Below are positions 1 to 6,817 of a DNA stretch of 12,262 nucleotides, piece after piece (position 1 is the stretch's first letter; each line of letters starts with the position of its first letter). The position numbers and the translations under genes were made by a program. This DNA comes from Pseudomonadota bacterium. Its GTDB lineage: Bacteria; Pseudomonadota; Gammaproteobacteria; Steroidobacterales; Steroidobacteraceae. Where the stretch lies: positions 1 through 12,262 of the forward strand of contig JAJZLX010000322.1 of the NCBI GenBank assembly GCA_021850555.1, given 5' to 3'. The notes beneath the pieces are model-generated. The model saw only the letters and a list, made by a program, of their open reading frames with translations, was not told the DNA's origin and did no database searches.

Positions 1-807
1 TCTGGCGAGCCGCGCGATAAACTTGGCGAGTTCCAGGTTGTCCACCTGGAACGGGGTGATGGATTCGTTCGAGTTGCCGCTGAACGGATAGACGCTGCCC
101 CACGATCCGGCGCACCAGAAGAGCGCATCGATCGGATACGCCACGTTCGCTGCGACAGCATCGGCGATGCATGCACTGTTGGCCGCGAGGCTGCCGAATA
201 GCCCTGCCTCTGGGCTGTACAGCCCCGCCCACAGATCGTTCTGCCAGGTAGGATCGAGTTCAGTGACGTACGCGAGTGCGAAACCGCCGCTCGATCGACA
301 TCCGAGATCCTTGAATGCGGAGAAGAACGAGAACAGCGGGTATTTGTACCAATGGACCTGCATGCGAGTGGATCCCGAGGTCCCGAGCGCACCCTGGTCG
401 CTGCCGATGTACGCCTGCTCACTGTTCTCGAGCGAGTAGCCTGAGAAGAGGCTCACGCCGCCGAGGGACGCTGCGCACCCGGCATTGCGTTCGATTTCCG
501 CGATATACGTCGGCTGCCAGTAACTCACGCCGATTCCCGGAGAGGGGATACCGAAGACCCCTGGGCAGACGCACACCGGCGGGACGTACATCTCCGGCGG
601 ATTCCCGTTCGGTCCGGCCTGCACGCCCATGATGGTCAATGGAAAGAAGTCGTTCCAGTTCGTGTCCGTGATCGGATTGAATAGCCGACCGTGACAGACG
701 GTGGGCGCGAGTGCAGCGAATGCAGCGCTCGAGAACAAAGTCGCAGCGAGCATCACGAACAGCCATCGGATCACGCGATGTGGGCAGCGGCTATCTCTGG
801 TTGGCAT
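1..807 (-). CDS. traU: TraU, conjugative pilus assembly / DNA transfer protein (C-terminus cut by window edge)
   Basis: TraU is a periplasmic protein of F-type conjugation systems, needed for DNA transfer and to a lesser degree for pilus assembly. The frame is open for 269 codons to the left edge; F TraU is about 330 residues, so the C-terminus lies outside. The N-terminus is a signal peptide: basic stretch, hydrophobic core (WLFVMLAATLF) and an AFA cleavage site near residue 31. The mature protein starts with the family pattern CHGRLFNPITDTNWNDFFP, followed by a Cys-rich TraU body (VCVCPG, GVSYWQPTYIAEIER, DLGC, CAGSWG). The ATG at 807-805 has a good AAGGAG seven bases upstream. That site lies inside the end of traW, so the two genes overlap by 17 bp and are probably translationally coupled. 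TraW-TraU is the canonical F order. Recognition is from family motifs read by eye. Confidence 0.93.
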   Translation of the reverse strand, partial: MPTRDSRCPHRVIRWLFVMLAATLFSSAAFAALAPTVCHGRLFNPITDTNWNDFFPLTIMGVQAGPNGNPPEMYVPPVCVCPGVFGIPSPGIGVSYWQPTYIAEIERNAGCAASLGGVSLFSGYSLENSEQAYIGSDQGALGTSGSTRMQVHWYKYPLFSFFSAFKDLGCRSSGGFALAYVTELDPTWQNDLWAGLYSPEAGLFGSLAANSACIADAVAANVAYPIDALFWCAGSWGSVYPFSGNSNESITPFQVDNLELAKFIARLAR

Positions 808-1534
808 GGGCGATCTCCTTCTGCGCTGGTGCGCCGTTCTGCGCGAGCTCTGTCCACGCGGCCGCGAGCTGCGAGACTGAGTAGGGCGGTCCGAATGCGG
901 TCATCCCGAGCCGCAGTCGCTCTGGCCCTGAGCCTGGATAGAGCAGAGCTGGGACAGCGAACACCGGAAAGCGTGCGAGCATTGCATTCGTCGCCTCGAA
1001 CACCGGCCGGCCCCAGGATTTCGTCAGCGGTTGAGGGTCGTTGCCGTCGACATCCACCGGCATCAGTCGATCTGGATACTTCTCTAGCGCTGCGCGCACG
1101 AACGCGCGTTGCGCCCGCGAGGCCGAATCGAAGAACAGCATCGCCTGCGTGGGGCGATCAACCGATAGCGGATTGAATCGCATGCCCGCCGGGTACAGCA
1201 CTGCCCAGTACCACTGACCTTTCTTGTTCTGTCTTGGAGCGAGGATGTTGTGGCTGAGAATGATCGAGGGATCGATCCAGCGGGTGGTCGTGCTGCCGAT
1301 GGTCGGAATATCTCGTTTTGGCAGGTTCTCGAGATAATGCTCCGCCGAGTTGCGCAGACGATTCTCGACGTGCGACCAGTTCACCCTCGCGGCCTGCTCG
1401 GCGAGGAATTTGCGCATGTCGATCTCGATGATAGGCCAGGTCTTACCCTGTACCCCGAGATTGGTCGCGCGGACGGCGCTCGGCGCGAGGAGGACGAGTC
1501 CTGCTGCGATCGATAATATGGGCTTGATGCTCAC
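791..1534 (-). CDS. traW: TraW, conjugative pilus assembly protein
   Basis: TraW is a periplasmic F-type pilus assembly protein that in F works with TrbC and TraU. The 247-residue product begins with a signal peptide (residues 1 to about 23, ending PSAVRA). The mature start TNLGVQGKTWPIIEIDM matches the TraW pattern of Leu-Gly, Gly-x-x-Trp-Pro, then an acidic Asp-Met. Further family features are RWIDPSIILSHNI, AGMRFNPLSV, AMLFFDSASRAQ and a C-terminal VFAVPALL segment. At 247 residues it is somewhat longer than F TraW (about 210). The start is GTG at 1534; its GTGA overlaps the stop of the upstream sigma-like gene by 4 bp, so translation is probably by coupled reinitiation. The 3' end carries the ribosome binding site of traU. 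Confidence 0.92.
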   Translation of the reverse strand: MSIKPILSIAAGLVLLAPSAVRATNLGVQGKTWPIIEIDMRKFLAEQAARVNWSHVENRLRNSAEHYLENLPKRDIPTIGSTTTRWIDPSIILSHNILAPRQNKKGQWYWAVLYPAGMRFNPLSVDRPTQAMLFFDSASRAQRAFVRAALEKYPDRLMPVDVDGNDPQPLTKSWGRPVFEATNAMLARFPVFAVPALLYPGSGPERLRLGMTAFGPPYSVSQLAAAWTELAQNGAPAQKEIAHANQR

Positions 1535-2277
1535 TTCTGTTTCAGCTCGATTTTGGAAATGTCCACGCCTAGAACGCTCGAACTGATGGAGATCTCTCTG
1601 ACGAGCCTGACGTGGCTGATCTGCAGCCGCGCATGGATCTCTCTGATCCCCACTCCTGACGCCAGATCTCGGAGAATCTGCGCCTGCGTCGCGGTCAGTC
1701 GGCAGGCGTACTGCTCGAACAGCTGCAATCGTTCATTTTCGAGCGATGACTCGCCGTGCTCGACCGTGAGCGAGTTGTGATCTGTGGGCAGGTCTTCACC
1801 TTCGGTTGGCGTCTCCCTGCCCGCCGGCTCGTCATCCTGTCCATCATCCGTTCTGTGGTATCGCTCCATGTCCTCCCAGGAGAACGCGCGCGCGAGTATG
1901 CTGTCAGGTGCGTAACGGGTCCCGTCGGCCCTTTTGCGATAGCCATTGCCTGGCAACCTGGCGACATTCTGTATTTCACGCCTGGTATGCAGTGCCGCGC
2001 GTAGCGCGATACTGTACGCGTACTTCAGTACCTGTTCCGGCTCGTACCCACGCTTCACCTTGTTCAGCGCCCATGCCACTCGAATGTCCTGTGCAGCGTC
2101 CTCTTCTAGTTCCTGTGGCACTCTCGCCTTTCTCAGCATCGACTTGATGACTCTGAGCTCGAGAGGTTGCGTGCCCCTGTGCGCTCGACAGGCGAGCAGA
2201 TAATCGAGCACAGAGGCGTCCGCCGATAGTTCCGCCGGCGGATCGAAGTCTCTCAAGCTGTCACTCGCCTTAGCCAT
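1531..2277 (-). CDS. Diverged sigma-70/ECF-like transcription factor in the tra operon
   Basis: This 248-residue protein reads like a minimal sigma factor. Residues about 43-108 resemble sigma region 2: an acidic stretch ELEEDAAQDIRVAW, then EPEQVLKYAYSIALRAAL and a basic HTRREI, the layout of ECF regions 2.1-2.4. Residues about 110-185 are an acidic linker (DDGQDDEP, PTEGEDLPTD). Residues about 192-233 resemble region 4 or a LuxR-type HTH, starting LTATQAQILRDLASGVG and followed by IREIHARLQISHVRLV. The ATG at 2277 is 29 bp after the DUF2274-like gene and has only a weak AGAAG-type site. The end overlaps traW by GTGA. Its place just ahead of traW suggests a regulator made together with the transfer apparatus. 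Sigma activity is an inference; it could be a degenerate sigma or another HTH regulator. Confidence 0.6.
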   Translation of the reverse strand: MAKASDSLRDFDPPAELSADASVLDYLLACRAHRGTQPLELRVIKSMLRKARVPQELEEDAAQDIRVAWALNKVKRGYEPEQVLKYAYSIALRAALHTRREIQNVARLPGNGYRKRADGTRYAPDSILARAFSWEDMERYHRTDDGQDDEPAGRETPTEGEDLPTDHNSLTVEHGESSLENERLQLFEQYACRLTATQAQILRDLASGVGIREIHARLQISHVRLVREISISSSVLGVDISKIELKQK

Positions 2278-2306
2278 CTTCTACATCGCAGCGGCCGACC
2301 TGAACG

Positions 2307-2537
2307 TCAATCGGCTTCGCTGCTCGACACGTTCTCCTTCATGTGCTTCTGGAACTCCTTGTCCCCGCCCATAAAGTGCTCGAGCATCTGCTCCATGAGA
2401 TCTCCCAGCTTGATCTCCTTGCCATATTGCTTCTGATACAGCTTCTGGTACTGCTCGAGCTTCTTCCACGTGCTCTGGTGCAGGCCGACGGGGCGGCGCT
2501 CGACCGGATCTTTGTCCGGCAGTTTTCCGAGTTTCAT
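2307..2537 (-). CDS. DUF2274-like small protein
   Basis: This 76-residue protein begins MKLGKLPDKDPVERRPV, close to the start of DUF2274 proteins (KLxKLPD-x-PVK), which are usually about 70 residues. It continues with one amphipathic helix (STWKKLEQYQKLYQKQYGKE) and a second helix (LGDLMEQMLEHFM), ending DKEFQKHMKEN. As I recall, DUF2274 genes usually sit beside trbI in P-type conjugative elements; here the gene is with F-type genes. The fold may be ribbon-helix-helix-like, with a possible DNA-binding or regulatory role, but that is inference. The ATG at 2537 is preceded by GGAG. It is the first gene after a predicted promoter whose -10 is the complement of 2607-2612, giving a leader of about 60 nt. 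The protein is soluble and has no signal peptide. Confidence 0.7.
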   Translation of the reverse strand: MKLGKLPDKDPVERRPVGLHQSTWKKLEQYQKLYQKQYGKEIKLGDLMEQMLEHFMGGDKEFQKHMKENVSSSEAD

Positions 2538-2606
2538 CGAATGTCTCTCCGGTTACTCGACTGTTTATTGATCGTCCGAACGGCGCTCGCCGCCCGGTAC
2601 GAGGTG

Positions 2607-2660
2607 AATATACCCAGTCGTCCAGGATAAAACCGGGGAAGTTTCCGACGATTATTCGGA
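2607..2660 (-). promoter_or_regulatory. Predicted promoter with TCCGA-N7-TCGGA palindrome for the tra operon (copy D)
   Basis: On the minus strand, TCCGA (2660-2656), a 7-base spacer and TCGGA (2648-2644) form a palindrome. The -10 hexamer TATATT (2612-2607) starts 36 bp after the T of the second arm. No good -35 box is seen at the matching place. The layout matches three other promoters in the window. The palindrome overlaps the stop codon of the upstream winged-helix gene (2654-2652), so the promoter lies in that gene's 3' end. It would drive DUF2274-like, sigma-like, traW and traU. Confidence 0.55.
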
Positions 2661-2674
2661 AATTGGTTTCCCCG
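2634..2674 (-). repeat. Extended inverted repeat at the 3' end of the winged-helix gene
   Basis: CGGGGAA (2634-2640) pairs with TTCCCCG (2668-2674), and inside it TTTCCGA (2642-2648) pairs with TCGGAAA (2656-2662). The loop is 7 bases, with unequal bulges of 1 and 5 bases between the two stems. It contains the palindrome of promoter D. As RNA it could fold into a long hairpin. It has no clean U-tract after it, so a rho-independent terminator for the upstream gene is possible but not well supported. Confidence 0.45.
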
Positions 2675-3530
2675 CCTCATCGAGCCCCCGGCTCTTCAGA
2701 ACATCGAGCCAGCTTATCTCTGTATAGCCTCTCCAAGAGAATGGGAGCAGGACCTCGCACTCGGCGAGCACGATGCTGTCGAAGAAGAACTGATCCTTGA
2801 TGCCGTGCGTCCGGATAAACTTCTCTATCCCCCCCGTGATTGAGCGCTGGTGCGCATTTATCGTGAGATACACGAACACGATGCGGTGCAGCATCAGCTT
2901 GCGTTCGGCGTCCAGCCAAGTTCCGGACTTCATTGCTATATCGAGAATCTTTTCCCTCTCCTGTGGTGGTTTGTAATAGTTCTCCACCTCTATCCAGTCG
3001 ACGAGCGTGATCTCCGGGTCGTAACCGCGGGTCGCGCCCTTCGCCAATACCAGTCCATCCGGAACTTTCCTGAACTTCTCGACGAACATCTCTCTCGAGA
3101 TGCCGCCGTGTCCCCTGAAGATTGCATATTCACCGTAGGCAGTGAACCCCTCGATCTCTTTCTCGATCAAGTACCGTGTCCCGACCGTCCGGTGGAAGAA
3201 TTGTGGCCCGAATACTGATCTGATCCCGGTCCCACTTCTCACATCATCCTTATCGTCAGGATCTAGAGCGGCGCCGAGCTTTCGCGCACCGATTGGTGTG
3301 AGCAGATACGAGAATCCGCCGAGCGGATTGTGGACGCGTGTGATGTCGTTGTTCCTGAGTAATCGAGCGCTTGTACGGCCGGCCATAGTCGAGGCCACGA
3401 CTTTGGATGATCGCGGCCACAACGATCGCGCTACGTCCGAGTGACGCACGTGCCCATACCTGCGCACCAGGTCGAGGAACGCGAATTCGTTATCGAACGC
3501 CAGTGCTCTGCCATTCTTTCCTGTGTTCAC
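2652..3530 (-). CDS. Winged-helix, nuclease-like protein of the Replic_Relax / MobC type
   Basis: This 292-residue protein has an N-terminal winged-helix region (about residues 15-90: FAFLDLVRRYGHVRHSDVAR, then RTSARLLRNNDITRVHNPLGG and LLTPIGARKLG). A C-terminal half carries VPDGLVLAKG (157-165) and DWIEVENYYK (178-187). A Pro-Asp followed by a strand with Glu-Val-Glu and a Lys recalls the PD-(D/E)xK-like core of Replic_Relax proteins, which accompany relaxases on plasmids and mobile elements. The start is GTG at 3530 with GGAG eight bases upstream. A 14-bp palindrome with one mismatch (3543-3556) lies just upstream of the Shine-Dalgarno site. It is the first leftward gene of the divergent region, which suits an accessory factor for relaxosome or replication. 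I cannot confirm nuclease activity, and the family assignment is by pattern only. Confidence 0.55.
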   Translation of the reverse strand: MNTGKNGRALAFDNEFAFLDLVRRYGHVRHSDVARSLWPRSSKVVASTMAGRTSARLLRNNDITRVHNPLGGFSYLLTPIGARKLGAALDPDDKDDVRSGTGIRSVFGPQFFHRTVGTRYLIEKEIEGFTAYGEYAIFRGHGGISREMFVEKFRKVPDGLVLAKGATRGYDPEITLVDWIEVENYYKPPQEREKILDIAMKSGTWLDAERKLMLHRIVFVYLTINAHQRSITGGIEKFIRTHGIKDQFFFDSIVLAECEVLLPFSWRGYTEISWLDVLKSRGLDEAGKPISE

Positions 3531-3542
3531 GATCAGTCTCCA

Positions 3543-3556
3543 TTTCCGTACGAAAA
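3543..3556. promoter_or_regulatory. Near-palindrome just upstream of the winged-helix gene RBS
   Basis: TTTCCGTACGAAAA is symmetric about 3549/3550 with a single mismatched pair (3546/3553). It lies 13 bp from the GTG start, immediately before the GGAG ribosome binding site, where a bound protein could block translation or transcription. Function is inferred from position only. Confidence 0.3.
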
Positions 3557-3566
3557 GTAGGATAGT

Positions 3567-3594
3567 TCGGTAGTACTTCTCTCTGTACTACCGA
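3567..3594. repeat. Perfect 10-bp inverted repeat with 8-nt loop in the divergent region
   Basis: TCGGTAGTAC (3567-3576) and GTACTACCGA (3585-3594) are perfect inverted copies around the loop ttctctct. It lies between the predicted TATAAT box and the winged-helix gene, so it would form a hairpin in the mRNA leader, or act as an operator or part of an origin of transfer. The heptamer CCTGTAC occurs right after it (3595-3601) and again at 3636-3642, with CTGTAC inside the second arm. The sequence differs from the TCCGA-N7-TCGGA sites, so a different factor probably recognises it. Confidence 0.6.
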
Positions 3595-3669
3595 CCTGTA
3601 CTTGTCACCGTTTAATCACAGTCGGGTACCGGGGGCCTGTACATCCACCTATAGCAATACGGACGCGAA

Positions 3670-3675
3670 ATTATA
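3670..3675 (-). promoter_or_regulatory. Possible -10 box of the leftward winged-helix gene
   Basis: The minus strand carries a perfect TATAAT (3675-3670) within AT-rich sequence, 140 bp upstream of the GTG start. A -35 match at 17-bp spacing is poor (TGATAT), and a TTGATC lies too close, 12 bp away. The TCCGA-N7-TCGGA palindrome is absent here, so this gene may be controlled separately from the rest. Confidence 0.35.
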
Positions 3676-4055
3676 TTTTCCCTTTTGGATCAATATCATG
3701 CGATGCTTTACGACTTAGGATAAAATCAAGTGGTTAAATCCACCTCCAAGGCCGTTCCGTGGAATGTTGGGTCGTGGACTGGTTTTATCTCGTATTTCCA
3801 CCATTTCCACGGTTCAGCTACGACCCTTGGCGCGCGTGTGACGGCCCCCATCTTGAGCAGCTCAGACTGTTCTCCCGCCCCATCCTGGGCGCCCTTGCTT
3901 CGAGGCTAAATGGCCGGTTTTACTCAAGTATCCCGAGCCCACTTCGACAGCTCGCGAGCCCTTGGTTTCGTGGTGGATTGCCCGCCGGAACCGAATATGG
4001 GCTGATCTCCCCGCGCATCTCGAGCAGTCGCCCATAGCTCGATTCCTGCCAGAAT

Positions 4056-4090
4056 CGAACTCTCAAATTGACCTGCGGTGCGATGGTCTT
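4056..4090 (+). repeat. 35-bp direct repeat, copy 1 (100-bp period)
   Basis: The unit begins CGAACTCTCAAA and ends ACCTGCGGTGCGATGG plus four bases. It matches 4156-4190 with three mismatches. Weaker similarity extends upstream on both copies (GCCCATAGC at about 4030, GCCCAATAGC at about 4129), so the true unit may be about 60 bp. There is no coding evidence. Confidence 0.7.
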
Positions 4091-4155
4091 GCCTCGTGCA
4101 GGCATTCCGATCGGTCTTCGTAGTGCTTGCCCAATAGCCCGAACTTCCCATCCAG

Positions 4156-4190
4156 CGAACTCTCAAAAGGACCTGCGGTGCGATGGCCTT
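4156..4190 (+). repeat. 35-bp direct repeat, copy 2, adjoining the operator-promoter
   Basis: Same unit as at 4056-4090, offset by exactly 100 bp. It ends three bases before the inverted repeat AAATCCGACG / CGTCGGATTT at 4193-4215. The adjacency suggests a structured regulatory or origin-type locus. With only two copies it is not a CRISPR or a classical iteron array. Confidence 0.7.
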
Positions 4191-4192
4191 TC

Positions 4193-4250
4193 AAATCCGA
4201 CGAATCGTCGGATTTCTGCTGAGCGCCTTGGCGAGATGCCGTGGTAGTCT
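4193..4250 (+). promoter_or_regulatory. Predicted promoter with TCCGA-N7-TCGGA palindrome for the helicase operon (copy C)
   Basis: A perfect 10-bp inverted repeat (AAATCCGACG 4193-4202, CGTCGGATTT 4206-4215) contains TCCGA-N7-TCGGA at 4196-4212. A -10-like TAGTCT at 4245-4250 starts 37 bp after the T of the second arm, the spacing seen in the other three promoters. The region between shares GCGCC and AGATG with copy A. Transcription would start near 4257, leaving a leader of about 215 nt before the helicase ATG. Confidence 0.5.
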
Positions 4251-4471
4251 CGGATAACCGGGACGTTTTATCCCTATAGGTGCTCAGGCGGATAAATAGG
4301 CAGAGGCGCTCGTGCGATACGTCACAGTCTTCGAGTCGGGATCGGCTCTCTCTGGTCGGCTACGTTCCGGTCCGAGCGGCACATGCGTCTTGTCGCGCCT
4401 AGCGTGCACGCCAGCGAGGTGTCCTCCCATGCCATTCCCCCCACGGTCTTTTCTCCGCGGAGGCGGTCGCT

Positions 4472-6817
4472 ATGAACGAGCAAGGTGATGCCCGGATCGG
4501 CTCTCCTACTGTGGAGAGTGGCCCTGCGGGTGCACCGGTGAGCGCGGCTGGCGGCGGGTCTGGCGCCGAGGTCATCGGCACGATCGAGAAGGTCGTATTC
4601 CACAATCCGGCGAACGGCTACTTCGTTTCGCGTGTATCTGTGAAAGGTAGTTCTGGGCTCACGACGGTGGTGGGGTACTCGATGCAGATTACCCCTGGTG
4701 AGCGTCTGACTGCCCGCGGCGAGTGGGTGACCAGCGAGAAGTTCGGTCGGCAGTTCAAGGCGAGCTCGATCACGCGCGAGACGCCTCAGGATACCGAGGG
4801 ACTGTCCAAGTACATGGCGAGTTCTCTCGAGTCTGTAGGTCCCGGGCTGGCGGCCGCGCTTGTCGAGCGATTCGGCGCCGAGCTGCCCGAGGTCATCGAG
4901 AAGACTCCTGATCGCCTGCGCGAGGTGGAGGGGGTCGGGAAGAAGCGCGTAGCGGCGATTGTGAAGTCGTGGAACGAGAAGGCCGCCGAGGCGAAGGATC
5001 TCGCGTGGCTCTGCGGGATTGGGCTTTCGGTGAAGCAGGCCGGTGCGGTACGGCAGCTCTACGGTGAGAAGGCGCGCGCGGCGATTGAACTGAATCCCTA
5101 CCGGCTGGCGGATGATGTATCCGGGCTCGGTTTTCTCAAGGTCGACGTGATGGCGCGCAAGCTCGGGATTGAGGCCGAGAGCGGTGAGCGTGTAGATGCC
5201 GCGGTGCTCTACTGCATTCAGCAGGCAGCCGATGCGGGTTCGTGTGCGGTGGGGGCCGAGGCGGGTGCGCGCCAGGCGCTGAAGCTGCTCTGTCTGAAGG
5301 ATGGGCCGGTGGTGGCCGAACGGATCCGCGGGTCGATCAAGCGGCTGGCGCAGGTCGGGAAGGTCGTGGTCGATTGGTCGGCGGGCGAGGTGTGCTTATT
5401 CCCCCGGTGGCTGTACGAGGCTGAGCGCGAGGTAGCCGCGGCGCTGATCGATCTTCGCGATACTCCCTCCTACGTACGGGTCGATGACGTGTCTGCGGCG
5501 GTATCCCTGGCCGAGGGCGAGCTCGGCATCACGCTCGACCCGCGCCAGCTCGAGGCTGTGTCCCTTGCGCTCAAGAGCAATGTGATGGTTTTGACCGGTG
5601 GGCCGGGTACTGGCAAGACGACGATCACCAAGTCGATCGTGCGTGCGTTTCAGCGCGTGCGGGTGTTCGAGCAGGGCGGTGCCGGCACGAACGGGCGGCG
5701 CTGTTCGGTGCTGGTCTGTGCGCCGACGGGCAAGGCCGCGAAGCGCGCTTCGGAGGCGATCGGGTGTCATGCGGTGACGATTCACCGGGCGCTCGAGTGG
5801 GGTCCTGGCGGGCCGAAGCGCGATGCGGACAACCCGATCGAGGCGGACGTATTGATTGTGGATGAGGTGTCGATGGTGGATGTGCCGCTGATGCGTGCGC
5901 TTCTCACTGCGATCCCCCGCGGGACGAGGCTAGTCCTGGTCGGCGATCGCGATCAGCTGCCTTCTGTGGGCCCCGGCCGGGTGCTCTCGGATCTGATCCA
6001 GAGCGGGGCGCTGCCGGTGGTGAAGCTCGAAGTGGTGTTCCGGCAGGCGGCTGCGAGCCAGATCATCGTCAATGCGCACCGGGTCAATCACGGCTCGCTC
6101 CCGAACATGGGGATGGATGGCTTGGAGGCCGGGGGCGACTTCGGGTTTTTGGTCGAGAGCGAGCCGGAGAAGGCCCGCGAGCGGCTGCTCGCGCTCGTGG
6201 CCGGGATGTGCGATCGCGGGTTCGACCCGGTGAAGGACTGCCAGGTGCTGGTGCCAATGAGGAAGGGCACGCTCGGGACCGATCAGCTGAATGTCGAGCT
6301 GCAGCGGCTCTTGAATTCCGGCCAGCGGCTCTCCATTCCGTTCCAGGGCGGGGCGCTCGCGAAGGGCGACAAGGTCATCCAGATCAGGAACAACTACCAG
6401 AAGGAAGTGTTCAACGGTGAGATCGGGTTCGTGCAGGAGGTCGATCCGCGGGACGGCAGCTGCTACGTGCTCTACGACGATGAGAAGCTGATCGGATACT
6501 CCAGAGAGGATCTGAAGGAGATCCGGCTCGCCTATGCGCTCACCATCCACAAGAGCCAGGGGTCTGAGTTTCCAGTGGTGCTGATGGCCATCGCGCGCGA
6601 GCACTTCGTCATGCTCAAGCGCAACCTGATTTATACCGGCATCACCCGGGCGCGGAAGCTCATGCTGCTGGTGGGCGATGCGCGCGCGGTCGCGCAGGCG
6701 GTGAAGGACGACAGCCTCGATGAGCGGTACAGCAAGCTCGCCGAGTGGCTGCGCGAGCAGGGAGGGGCCGATCAGACCGACGGCGGCGAGGGTGTCGGGG
6801 ATGGAGGTTCCTTATGA
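4472..6817 (+). CDS. RecD2-like ATP-dependent DNA helicase (SF1B)
   Basis: This 781-residue protein matches RecD2/YrrC helicases, which move 5' to 3' on single-stranded DNA and act in repair outside a RecBCD complex. The N-terminal RecD2 region begins VIGTIEKVVFHNPANGYFV (34-52), an OB-like fold, and then a helix-hairpin-helix-rich part (LESVGPGLAAALVERFG, LREVEGVGKKRV). Helicase motifs: Walker A GGPGTGKT (376-383), motif Ia APTGKAAKR (417-425), Walker B VDEVSM (463-468), motif III VGDRDQLPSVGPG (490-502), FRQ (523-525), motif VI LTIHKSQGSEFP (690-701) and YTGITRARK (721-729). All look intact. Chromosomal RecD2 proteins are of similar size. The ATG at 4472 follows GGAGG with an 8-base spacer. 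It overlaps the next gene by ATGA. On a mobile element it may process transferred or replicating DNA. Confidence 0.93.
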   Translation: MNEQGDARIGSPTVESGPAGAPVSAAGGGSGAEVIGTIEKVVFHNPANGYFVSRVSVKGSSGLTTVVGYSMQITPGERLTARGEWVTSEKFGRQFKASSITRETPQDTEGLSKYMASSLESVGPGLAAALVERFGAELPEVIEKTPDRLREVEGVGKKRVAAIVKSWNEKAAEAKDLAWLCGIGLSVKQAGAVRQLYGEKARAAIELNPYRLADDVSGLGFLKVDVMARKLGIEAESGERVDAAVLYCIQQAADAGSCAVGAEAGARQALKLLCLKDGPVVAERIRGSIKRLAQVGKVVVDWSAGEVCLFPRWLYEAEREVAAALIDLRDTPSYVRVDDVSAAVSLAEGELGITLDPRQLEAVSLALKSNVMVLTGGPGTGKTTITKSIVRAFQRVRVFEQGGAGTNGRRCSVLVCAPTGKAAKRASEAIGCHAVTIHRALEWGPGGPKRDADNPIEADVLIVDEVSMVDVPLMRALLTAIPRGTRLVLVGDRDQLPSVGPGRVLSDLIQSGALPVVKLEVVFRQAAASQIIVNAHRVNHGSLPNMGMDGLEAGGDFGFLVESEPEKARERLLALVAGMCDRGFDPVKDCQVLVPMRKGTLGTDQLNVELQRLLNSGQRLSIPFQGGALAKGDKVIQIRNNYQKEVFNGEIGFVQEVDPRDGSCYVLYDDEKLIGYSREDLKEIRLAYALTIHKSQGSEFPVVLMAIAREHFVMLKRNLIYTGITRARKLMLLVGDARAVAQAVKDDSLDERYSKLAEWLREQGGADQTDGGEGVGDGGSL

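Larger units (their letters stand above)
3531..4471. other. Divergent noncoding region, about 940 bp
   Basis: No credible gene is seen here: the short open frames lack ribosome binding sites and protein-like composition. The region lies between the leftward transfer genes and the rightward helicase operon. It holds the inverted repeat at 3567-3594, the leftward TATAAT, the 100-bp-spaced direct repeats at 4056 and 4156, and the rightward promoter with its palindrome at 4196-4212. The left part (3540-3760) is richer in A+T than the flanking genes. An origin of transfer or replication would fit, but no known nic site or clear iteron array was identified. The 4251-4471 part is a long leader holding GATAA/TTATCC motifs. 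Confidence 0.5.

Noticed and set aside
3875..3885. CATCCTGGG as a P-type nic site (YATCCTG/Y)
   Set aside because: The base after CATCCTG is G, not a pyrimidine, and no matching inverted repeat was found beside it.
3759..4037. 92-codon plus-strand frame in the divergent region
   Set aside because: No Shine-Dalgarno, no domain-like pattern, ends before the direct repeats; treated as noncoding.
4056..4190. CRISPR-like repeats
   Set aside because: Only two units, imperfect, with a 65-bp gap, no cas genes in the window.
5930..6604. Minus-strand open frame of 224 codons opposite the helicase
   Set aside because: Lies fully within the motif-rich part of the helicase gene and has His/Leu/Pro-rich composition typical of an antisense shadow.
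6745..6813. Upstream in-frame extension of the alphaCTD-like protein
   Set aside because: The extension is Arg-rich and lies in the helicase 3' end; ATG 6814 has GGAGG and the ATGA overlap.
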